Below, in pieces: positions 24,724 through 30,987 of a DNA stretch of 31,200 nucleotides; the stretch's first letter is position 1; each line of letters begins with the position of its first letter. This stretch comes from Marinilabiliales bacterium (GTDB lineage Bacteria; Bacteroidota; Bacteroidia; Bacteroidales; SZUA-534), in the NCBI GenBank assembly GCA_003512955.1, contig DOTG01000011.1:101880-133079 (forward strand), in the 5' to 3' direction. The notes beneath the pieces were generated by a model that was not told the DNA's origin, searched no databases, and saw only the letters and a program-made list of their open reading frames with translations. Both the position numbers and the translations under genes were made by a program.

Positions 24724-24858
24724 GCTACAACGTTCCGCGGTATGAAATCGTTGGGGATTGCGGACTACTTTCCTGTCCAGTTACACCGAACTTGATGCGG
24801 GGCAGAACGCTTAAATCACTCACTATCACGGCTATTATTTTTATACATTTGTTGTAGC
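24724..24858. repeat. Palindromic boundary element with perfect GCTACAAC ends
   Basis: GCTACAAC (24724-24731) and GTTGTAGC (24851-24858) are perfect inverted ends of a 135-base element. The left interior (GCGGTATGAAATCGTTGGGG) matches the left arm of the copies at 23651 and 26803. The right interior has diverged. The right end abuts the stop codon of the Fic gene (TAG at 24858-24860). Confidence 0.75.
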
Positions 24859-25967
24859 TAGTGCATCCTCCATTCATCTGTCAATTCGTAATTTGTGCTT
24901 CGTCCTCCTGATTCTTCCTGCTTGAAGATTCCTTTCTCAATCAAATCTTTTATGTCTCGTAATGCAGTATCTGCTGAACATTTAGTAATCTTCGCCCACT
25001 TTGATGATTTTAGCTTTCCTTCAAATCCATCAAACAGTTTGTTTAAAATAAGCCTTTGCCTACTATTCAAAATTGTTTCTTTGTTTTTATCCCAGAAGTC
25101 AGCTTTTTTAAGAACTCGTTTCAAGGTTTCTTCTGTATTCTCCAATGCTCGAAATAAGCAATTTAAAAACCAATCTAACCAGTCTGTGATATCACTTGAG
25201 CTATGCTGAACTTTTTGTAATATCTCATAATAATTGTTTTTATCTGTTAATATTTGGTTTGATAAGCTATAAAACCGTTGAGGACTCTCCTCTGAACGAG
25301 CAAGTAACATATCGGAAATTGCTCTTGCAATACGTCCATTACCATCATCAAAGGGATGTATTATTATAAACCAAAAATGTGCAATTGCAGCTTTTAAAAC
25401 GCCATCAATGCCGTTTTCTTTGTTAAGCCAGTTTAAAAATGCATCCATTTCCTTTTTTACAACTGTCGCTGAAGGAGCTTGAAAATGTATTTTTTCTTTT
25501 CCCATTGGTACAGATACCACTTGCATTTCTCCATCGCGATAACAACCAGTTTTAATTCTATGCATTCCACTCCAACCTGAAGGAAATAGTGCTGCATGCC
25601 ATCCAAAAATCCGTTCCTGGTCAAGGGTTTTATCATATCGTTGTGTTGCATCAAGCATCATTTCAACAACACCTTCTACGTTTCTATCAATATGAACAAT
25701 CCCAGCATATTCTAGCCCTAGTCTTCTGGCTATTGAAGAACGAACTTGCTCATAGTTTAAAATTTCTCCTTCTATCTCTGATGATTTTAAAACATCGAGT
25801 GTTAATGTAGATAAAATTGTTTCTTCCTTTATTGAAAATCCAAGTGCTCCCATTTGTCCGTAAATTTTTCCCTGTAGATGTCGGACTTTTCCTAAAATCA
25901 CACTAATTTTCTTGTCATCCCATGTGAATTCAGGCCACTTGTCATATTCATAAATGTATCTGGCCAT
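24858..25967 (-). CDS. Fic-family AMP-transferase with N-terminal inhibitory helix
   Basis: 369 residues. The N-terminus (YIYEYDKWPEFTWDDKKI) matches the DUF4172 domain often fused to Fic. The inhibitory motif S62-SEI-E66-G67 follows, so this is a class II Fic protein in which E66 blocks ATP. The catalytic loop HPFDDGNGR is complete (H204-R212). The C-terminus (about 295-369) is a winged helix (ALRDIKDLIEKGIFKQEESGGRSTNYEL). It should transfer AMP to a hydroxyl on a protein target, self-limited by the helix; the target is unknown. Single gene between two boundary elements. Confidence 0.9.
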   Translation of the reverse strand: MARYIYEYDKWPEFTWDDKKISVILGKVRHLQGKIYGQMGALGFSIKEETILSTLTLDVLKSSEIEGEILNYEQVRSSIARRLGLEYAGIVHIDRNVEGVVEMMLDATQRYDKTLDQERIFGWHAALFPSGWSGMHRIKTGCYRDGEMQVVSVPMGKEKIHFQAPSATVVKKEMDAFLNWLNKENGIDGVLKAAIAHFWFIIIHPFDDGNGRIARAISDMLLARSEESPQRFYSLSNQILTDKNNYYEILQKVQHSSSDITDWLDWFLNCLFRALENTEETLKRVLKKADFWDKNKETILNSRQRLILNKLFDGFEGKLKSSKWAKITKCSADTALRDIKDLIEKGIFKQEESGGRSTNYELTDEWRMH

Positions 25968-26062
25968 AAACTATTTTATCAATTTGCGGTAAATATACGA
26001 ATCAATCTCCGCATATTTAATGAATTTAAGCTCGTTTTTCTCCGCACGTCTATTTCTTGGCT

Positions 26063-26191
26063 TACAATGGTTGCGCTAAACGTAGTTGCGAGTTTAATTT
26101 CTTATTGTTGGTTTAAATTCATTCTACAGTTAATTTAAAAGCCGAATCTTCCAAAACCTTTGAAGCAATTACGTTTGAGCGCGGGTTGCCG
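26063..26191. repeat. Diverged palindromic boundary element with one-base bulge
   Basis: GCGCTAAACGTAGTTGC (26073-26089) pairs with the complement of GCAATTACGTTTGAGCGC (26165-26182), with one mismatch and one unpaired extra base. The outer sequences are CTTACAATGGTT on the left and GGGTTGCCGCC on the right. The interior differs from the 23651 and 26803 copies, but position and overall layout are the same. The unpaired base within an otherwise matched arm is reminiscent of attC sites. Confidence 0.6.
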
Positions 26192-26203
26192 CCTGTTTTT
26201 TAT

Positions 26204-26461
26204 TTAATCATAATGATATCTACATTTTGCAATATGAATTTCATCTTCTTTCACTTTGTATATTAGTCTATGTTCTCCATCAATCCTCCTAGACCAAAAT
26301 CCCTGATAATCATGCTTTAATGCTTCAGGATTTCCTATTCCAGTATATGGTTCGCGTGAAATTGCTTTAAGCAAATCATTTATTTTTTTTACATATTTCT
26401 TATTTGTCTGTTGCCAATACAAATAATCTTCCCAAGATTCATCTACGAAAATGTACTTCAT
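26204..26461 (-). CDS. yoeB: YoeB-type ribosome-dependent RNase toxin
   Basis: 85 residues, full family length. YoeB features are complete: WEDYLYWQQTNKKYVKKINDLLKAI, GIGNPEALKHDYQGFWSRRIDGEHRLIYKV and the C-terminal KCRYHYD. The E and R of GNPE/WSRRID and the terminal H-Y form the usual catalytic set. It cuts mRNA on the ribosome when free of antitoxin. Its start overlaps the antitoxin stop by four bases. All residues are intact, unlike the ParDE pair at 23.3 kb. Confidence 0.92.
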   Translation of the reverse strand: MKYIFVDESWEDYLYWQQTNKKYVKKINDLLKAISREPYTGIGNPEALKHDYQGFWSRRIDGEHRLIYKVKEDEIHIAKCRYHYD

Positions 26462-26712
26462 TGGTCAAGAAGCTCTTTTTGAAATGAATTCCCACTTTGT
26501 AATTTTTCAATTGCAGAATCCAAACGTTTTTTGTTTGTTTTGGACGATAATTCATGCTGAGTTGCACAGAGTGAATTATATTCGGTTAATGACATAACAA
26601 CTATTCCGCTGTCTTTTCCACGATTAATTATTAATGTCTCAAAGTTTTCAATCACATTGTCAATATAGTGCTTGATGTCTTTTCTAAAATCCGAAAGTGT
26701 TGTAGTTAACAT
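26458..26712 (-). CDS. yefM: YefM-type antitoxin (Phd/YefM family)
   Basis: 84 residues. The N-terminal Phd/YefM DNA-binding fold is complete (TLSDFRKDIKHYIDNVIENFETLIINRGKDSGIVVMSLTEYNSL). The flexible C-terminal part binds YoeB. It overlaps yoeB by four bases (ATGA-type coupling). The pair should repress its own promoter; two TGTACA-like hexamers at 26728-26745 overlap the promoter. Confidence 0.92.
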   Translation of the reverse strand: MLTTTLSDFRKDIKHYIDNVIENFETLIINRGKDSGIVVMSLTEYNSLCATQHELSSKTNKKRLDSAIEKLQSGNSFQKELLDQ

Positions 26713-26727
26713 GGCTAAAATTTTTAA

Positions 26728-26773
26728 TGTACTTAATATTGTACAAATATAAATACAAATAATATAAAATCAA
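26728..26773 (-). promoter_or_regulatory. yefM-yoeB promoter with paired TGTACA-type operators
   Basis: On the minus strand, TTG (26773-26771), a 19-base gap and TATATTTG (26751-26744). Hexamer TGTACA at 26740-26745 overlaps the -7 box and TGTACT lies at 26728-26733. Their centres are 12 bases apart. That core and spacing agree with what I recall for the Escherichia coli YefM-YoeB operator. Confidence 0.7.
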
Positions 26774-26802
26774 AACTGATTTAGAAATGTATTTTCGGAA
26801 CT

Positions 26803-26934
26803 GCAACCAACGGTTGGCGGTATGAAACGGTTGGGTTTTCGGAGCGTGTTCGTATCCACCGTTGGAAAAGTTGGTTTGAAAAACAAATGTTCGCAAACCA
26901 CTGAACCCCAACTGTTTTATATTGTGTGCTGCGC
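26803..26934. repeat. Palindromic boundary element, full copy B
   Basis: GTATGAAACGGTTGGG (26820-26835) pairs imperfectly with the complement of CCCCAACTGTTTTATAT (26906-26922). The left end carries the palindrome CCAACGGTTGG (26808-26818), the right end GTGTGCTGCGC. It is nearly identical to the copy at 23651-23785. It lies between the DUF3795 gene's stop and the yefM promoter. Confidence 0.85.
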
Positions 26935-26935
26935 A

Positions 26936-27307
26936 TTATTGTTTTCCTGTCTTAATTGTTACCCAATTTTTATCAATCATGTATTTTACAAACTCGGCTT
27001 CTCCTTTTTCCTTTATCATCTCAATACCTAATCTTCGATTTGTCCGTGTAATAAATTGTCCAAATCGTATCATGAATGGATTATATAATTTACAATCCTT
27101 AACTGAATCATATTTATCACAGTCCGCACATGAATTATATCCGTTCTCAATGCAGCATGGTCTTACCTGACAGGCTTTGTATCCGACTGCACATTTTAGT
27201 TTATCTCCTTTGCACCCTTCACATTGTCCTTTTGTGAACTTTGGACATGCGCCACAATAAAAGCCACAGTATGAAATTAATTCTGTTTGAGTTGTTGAGT
27301 TTTCCAT
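26936..27307 (-). CDS. DUF3795 cysteine-rich protein
   Basis: 123 residues from the ATG at 27307 (MENSTTQTEL); the frame is open upstream but overlaps the previous gene. About a dozen cysteines lie in the first 80 residues, with the DUF3795 pattern CGFYCGACPKF..GQCEGCKGD. They probably bind zinc or an iron-sulfur cluster. The family has no settled function. The gene begins 2 bases after the stop of the laminin-G-like gene, so the two are translated from one message and travel together. Confidence 0.82.
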   Translation of the reverse strand: MENSTTQTELISYCGFYCGACPKFTKGQCEGCKGDKLKCAVGYKACQVRPCCIENGYNSCADCDKYDSVKDCKLYNPFMIRFGQFITRTNRRLGIEMIKEKGEAEFVKYMIDKNWVTIKTGKQ

Positions 27308-27309
27308 TC

Positions 27310-28431
27310 TTATTTTGCTTTTGGTTGATTTATTATTTCTATTCCATTTAAATCTTCTAACTGTGAAATAAAACCCCATCCAAACTTCTTTTCCGAAATT
27401 TCTAAAATCAATTCATTCTCTCCTTTTTCTAATGGAAGTTCTATCATTTGATGTTTATCTAAAACATAGCCTCTATCTTCAAATTTTTCTGATTCATGAA
27501 AGCTATTATCTCCAGTAAAAATGCTTTCAGTATTTAGGTATATTCTTATTTTATCACTATAGCCAAAATATAATTTCTTTTTTTGTGGCTTTTTTGAATT
27601 TATAATCACTTTTGCCAATACAGTGTTTTTTGATTTTGAAAAAGTAAAATGCCTGTTAAGGTTCATTAAATAATTTTCTTCAGTATTTATATTCTGCCAT
27701 TTACTTACAATGCTATCATTTAAGAACGGTTTTTCAATTGTGAAATCATAATTATCATATGGTTCAGAAGTCAACCAATTTGAAATGTACGTTTTTTTAG
27801 AAGCAGTTGCTGGTTCGGGTTTAAAAGATAAAACTGTATCAAGTTTTGTCACCTTAAGATTTGCAAAATAAGCAGGATGATAACTGCAAACACCAATAAA
27901 ACCTGATGAATAATCATGCTTTAACTTTACGGACAATACCTGTTTTGGATTATTGTCAAGATAGACTTTTGCAGAATCACCAATAACCTGGATTTTTACA
28001 TGAAACCATTCTCTTGTAGGAATATTCGCAATAGCTTGATATGCTGCCCCATTGTAAAGCTGCCATGTTGCTGACCTATTAAAAATGGGGTCGTATTGTA
28101 CAGCATCCCATTTTCCGCTTGTATGAGGTTGGAAATAAATGTATTCTAAATTACTCAACGAAGTAATCCTGAAAACAATCCCCAAATATGCTTTGTCTGA
28201 TGGTGAATATAAATCACACTCAATAGTTCCATTTTGAAAATACAAACTATCCAAATATCCAATTCCAGTGCCTTTGGGAATATATGTAGTCAGTTTTGAA
28301 TCAAATTCTGTTATTTCTGAGCCAAAAGTTTTCCAGTCTTTAGATGTGAAATCGATACTTATCGTTTCCTTTTGTGCCAGACAAATACTTGAAACTATTG
28401 TAAAGAGTAAAATCAGTTTAGTTTTTTTCAT
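27310..28431 (-). CDS. Secreted concanavalin-A-like (LamG/DUF1080-type) protein
   Basis: 373 residues from the ATG at 28431, which gives a signal peptide (MKKTKLILLFTIVSSICLAQ); the longer frame to 28506 lies in boundary sequence. Residues 25-215 form a jelly-roll lectin-type domain (NGTIECDLYSPSDKAYLGIVFRI, WFHVKIQVIGDSAKVYLDN, SSGFIGVCSYHPAYFANLKV). The C-terminal part (about 240-373) is a second beta domain with FSKSKNTVLAKVIINSK and GENELILEISEKKFGWGF, like a sugar-binding accessory domain. The ligand is unknown. Pairs with the DUF3795 gene downstream. Confidence 0.75.
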   Translation of the reverse strand: MKKTKLILLFTIVSSICLAQKETISIDFTSKDWKTFGSEITEFDSKLTTYIPKGTGIGYLDSLYFQNGTIECDLYSPSDKAYLGIVFRITSLSNLEYIYFQPHTSGKWDAVQYDPIFNRSATWQLYNGAAYQAIANIPTREWFHVKIQVIGDSAKVYLDNNPKQVLSVKLKHDYSSGFIGVCSYHPAYFANLKVTKLDTVLSFKPEPATASKKTYISNWLTSEPYDNYDFTIEKPFLNDSIVSKWQNINTEENYLMNLNRHFTFSKSKNTVLAKVIINSKKPQKKKLYFGYSDKIRIYLNTESIFTGDNSFHESEKFEDRGYVLDKHQMIELPLEKGENELILEISEKKFGWGFISQLEDLNGIEIINQPKAK

Positions 28432-28469
28432 CTTTCTGTTTTGTTTATCATGTTCAGTGTCGTTCTCCA

Positions 28470-28493
28470 GTGTTGCACACAACGTATGCCGTG
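28470..28493. repeat. Short boundary sequence with ACAACGT core
   Basis: GTTGCACACAACGTATGCC occupies the 71-base gap between the Ntn hydrolase stop and the laminin-G-like start. GTTGTGTGCAAC (minus strand) is a short palindrome. ACAACGTATGCCGT aligns with ACAACGTTCCGCGGT at 24727. No long arms are present. Confidence 0.45.
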
Positions 28494-28502
28494 TTTTATT
28501 TT

Positions 28503-29621
28503 TCATTTTTCAATTATTACTTCTTTTGCAGAATTAGAAAAAAATGAGCTAAGTTGATGTGTCTCATCGCCACATTTCCAAACTTGTAATACTTTATCTA
28601 TATATTCATTATTTATTGAATCATTATGTTTAATAAAATATTTTGAAACATTTCCCTCTAATTTATCACGAATATCTAAAACCATAACAGAGGATTTTTT
28701 TGAAAATTCGAAATCCTTAAAATCTACATATCGAATTTGCCTTGCATTATTCGTATTAAAATACATTCTCATCCTTTTAACATCGTACACAATAGACCAC
28801 TGATTATTATTACCATGTAATTGATTAAGTATTTTATAAGTATAATCAACCGAGTTTTTACTTTTATTAGTTTCATTGCTATCATTTAACATCTTTGCTG
28901 CTATTAGAAATCTTGTGTCATTACCCTCAATATTGAGACTTAACTCCTTATGGCCACCATAATTTGAATATTCTTTTAAGCGTTCAAGCTCCTTGTCATA
29001 TTGTGTATTGAACAATGCCAAAACAGGCATTTCATCACTTTTATGAACGAGTAATTTCCCATCAATAAATTCGATTGTAGCCGCATTTCCATTTTTGTCA
29101 GAGACAAAATAATGCCATGGATTTGGACCATCAATCGTAACATGCGCCAAATCCAAAATTACTTGGTCAACGGTCTCAAAATTATCAAGAACATACTGGA
29201 TCCATAAAAATCCATTAATTTTTAATAAGGCATTATCTTCTGTAAACTTAGTATCCATCATGGTCATTTCGCCAACGTACAAACCGGCTTCATTCATTCC
29301 TCCATTGATAAACTCTTTCCCAAGAGTACTATACACGATTGAACCATATTTTGATTTCCATTGAATCTTTGCTTTGCTTAATCCAGTAGGAGATTTATAA
29401 TCAGACCATCTAACTTCTCTTTTTAATACGCCTCGTTTATTGACAATTATTAATCCTGTAGTTTGAGACATTTCATCAAGGTTGTGACCAACAAATACAG
29501 AATCTGCATGAATATAAAGGATGGTTGAACAAGAACTGGTATCAGTCATTTGTTTAATGCCCTTAGCGGCATATATATCCATATTTATGGTAAAGGATAC
29601 AACAAGAAGCAGATATTTCAT
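28503..29621 (-). CDS. Linear-amide C-N hydrolase (choloylglycine/penicillin-V-acylase family)
   Basis: 372 residues from the ATG at 29621 (MKYLLLVVSFTINMDIYA, an export signal); the ATG three codons upstream (29630) is also possible. The catalytic cysteine is in S-C-S-T-I-L, about residue 31. It becomes the N-terminal nucleophile after processing. Other family marks are GHNLDE just after, GGMNEAGLYVGEM, and WIQYVLDNFETVDQVILDL. Substrates of relatives are bile salts, penicillin V or acyl-homoserine lactones; this one cannot be assigned. It is probably periplasmic. It is 65 bases downstream of a B1 beta-lactamase gene, which may be chance within the array. Confidence 0.82.
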   Translation of the reverse strand: MKYLLLVVSFTINMDIYAAKGIKQMTDTSSCSTILYIHADSVFVGHNLDEMSQTTGLIIVNKRGVLKREVRWSDYKSPTGLSKAKIQWKSKYGSIVYSTLGKEFINGGMNEAGLYVGEMTMMDTKFTEDNALLKINGFLWIQYVLDNFETVDQVILDLAHVTIDGPNPWHYFVSDKNGNAATIEFIDGKLLVHKSDEMPVLALFNTQYDKELERLKEYSNYGGHKELSLNIEGNDTRFLIAAKMLNDSNETNKSKNSVDYTYKILNQLHGNNNQWSIVYDVKRMRMYFNTNNARQIRYVDFKDFEFSKKSSVMVLDIRDKLEGNVSKYFIKHNDSINNEYIDKVLQVWKCGDETHQLSSFFSNSAKEVIIEK

Positions 29622-29653
29622 CGAATTCATTTTTAATATTATGAGTATCTATC

Positions 29654-29703
29654 GCATAGGTTGTTGCTTTGAAATCCGCATGATGTATACACTGCTTAGC
29701 GGT
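29654..29703. repeat. Short boundary sequence between beta-lactamase and hydrolase genes
   Basis: Contains GCATAGGTTGTTGC and CTTAGCGGTAGTTTTT. The latter overlaps the beta-lactamase stop and resembles GCGGTATGAAA of the long elements. No long pairing arms are seen. Listed because it lies in the same position between genes as the other elements. Confidence 0.3.
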
Positions 29704-30433
29704 AGTTTTTCTTTTTCAATTTTTTTGCCAATTTAATTGAATGTTTTAACGAGTTTAAATTATTCCAGTCGCTATGTGAAACAATAATGTACTTTGGGTC
29801 AGGAAATTTTTCTTTTACTTTTTTTAAGGTTGTATAATACTCTTTTACATTGCCATCTCCTAAATAACCTAAATTTTCAGCGTCAGCACCTTTTATCAAA
29901 CAACCGCCATAAAGGATTTTTTCTTTGTCAAACCAAATGACAATATTGTCTGCTGTATGCCCTTGTCCTGGATAATAAGTTTCAAAAGCATATTGTCCAA
30001 CATTGAAAACAGTATCTTTTTCAATTAAGTATTCAGCTCTTTTTTTGTTATTCTTTTTACTCAATTCATCTGTCAATAAAGTTGTGTACGTTTTAATTCC
30101 CTTTTTCTTATAATATTCAAGTCCTTCGGTTCTGTCACTGTGCCAATGCGTAGCAATGCACATTGTCACATTTTTGCTGTGGCTTAATTTTATGCTGTCC
30201 AACAACGGTTGAAATTGTGTTGTGTCCCAAGGCGTATCAAATAAAACTACGCCATTGTTTGTAACAATATACATACCGTTTGCTGGTATTTTATTTCCTT
30301 CGTAAGTGTTGTAAGTTGTGTAAGTATAAAAGTCTCCTGTTAAATGAGAGATTTTAAGTTTAGGTTCTTCCGTCTGTCCAAATATTTTGGACAGTAAGAA
30401 AAGGAAAGTTATTGTCAAAATTATAGTTCTCAT
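29696..30433 (-). CDS. Subclass B1 metallo-beta-lactamase
   Basis: 245 residues with a signal peptide (1-20, ending KIFGQ). All zinc ligands of subclass B1 are present: H96-x-H98-x-D100 (HWHSD), H159 (GQGHTADN), C178 (GGCLIK) and H220 (SHSDW). K181 and the NLGY loop (188-190) match residues that bind the beta-lactam carboxylate. It should hydrolyse penicillins and carbapenems in the periplasm. It resembles chromosomal enzymes of Flavobacteriia (IND/JOHN type) in motif layout; exact kinship was not measured. Loop L3 and L10 differ from the clinical enzymes, so activity is likely but unproven. It sits in an array of unrelated genes. Confidence 0.9.
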   Translation of the reverse strand: MRTIILTITFLFLLSKIFGQTEEPKLKISHLTGDFYTYTTYNTYEGNKIPANGMYIVTNNGVVLFDTPWDTTQFQPLLDSIKLSHSKNVTMCIATHWHSDRTEGLEYYKKKGIKTYTTLLTDELSKKNNKKRAEYLIEKDTVFNVGQYAFETYYPGQGHTADNIVIWFDKEKILYGGCLIKGADAENLGYLGDGNVKEYYTTLKKVKEKFPDPKYIIVSHSDWNNLNSLKHSIKLAKKLKKKNYR

Positions 30434-30473
30434 TCTATTGCTTGTCTGTCAGTTTGAATTGTGTCTGTTAAAA

Positions 30474-30499
30474 TTACCGCTGTTATGCGTTCGTTGTTC
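30474..30499. repeat. Short boundary sequence with GTTATGCG core
   Basis: CCGCTGTTATGCGTTCGTTG lies in the 74-base gap upstream of the beta-lactamase gene. GTTATGCGTT is the kind of sequence seen at integron recombination sites, but this is a short match and may be chance. Confidence 0.3.
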
Positions 30500-30507
30500 T
30501 TTTGTCA

Positions 30508-30975
30508 TTAGTGTTGCGATACTTCTTTCGGAAATTTGTCGGCAATGAGGTTAAGGTTTATCCCATGTTCCATAAATGCTTTTAGTCCGTCTAAAACGGT
30601 CGTAAAACCGCCAGTTGCGTCTTTAACTGTGTCTAATAGTTCGTTGCCTGTTTTGTCGTAACCAAATTCTTTAATGGTAACGTAAGTTGTGCCATCGCTT
30701 AACGATTTAAACTCAAAAATAACTGTCGTGAGAGGTTCGCCCCATTCAATCGTGATTTTTTCATTTTCAATAATGTCTTTTACCAAAACTTGAGCAGAAT
30801 GATTATACATTTCCCAAGTCCAAGTGACGGTTTTGCCGACTACTAATTTGTCGCTACCTTTTGTAAACCAAAATTCTTTGGTCAAATTTGGGTCGATGAA
30901 AGCATTAAAAACCTGCAAAGCAGGTTTTCTAATTTGCATTTGTGTTTCTGCACAGTAAGATTTGCTATTTTCCAT
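30508..30975 (-). CDS. SRPBCC (AHSA1-like) START-fold protein
   Basis: 155 residues of the Bet v 1/AHSA1 fold: RKPALQVFNAFIDPNLTKEFWFTKGSDKLVVGKTVTWTWEMYNHSA, then IEWGEPLTTVIFEFKSLSDGTTYVTIKEFG, and the long C-terminal helix FTTVLDGLKAFMEHGINLNLIADKFP. Such proteins bind hydrophobic ligands in a cavity; most bacterial ones have no known role. No signal peptide, so cytoplasmic. It begins 12 bases after the stop of the gene at the window edge and is co-transcribed with it. Confidence 0.85.
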   Translation of the reverse strand: MENSKSYCAETQMQIRKPALQVFNAFIDPNLTKEFWFTKGSDKLVVGKTVTWTWEMYNHSAQVLVKDIIENEKITIEWGEPLTTVIFEFKSLSDGTTYVTIKEFGYDKTGNELLDTVKDATGGFTTVLDGLKAFMEHGINLNLIADKFPKEVSQH

Positions 30976-30987
30976 TGTCTATGTTAT

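Noticed and set aside
23545..26911. Similar short minus-strand frames inside the two full palindromic elements (both include FQTNFSNGGYE)
   Set aside because: They are similar only because the elements are near-identical repeats. No ribosome-binding site or promoter is evident, and the palindromic structure explains the conservation.
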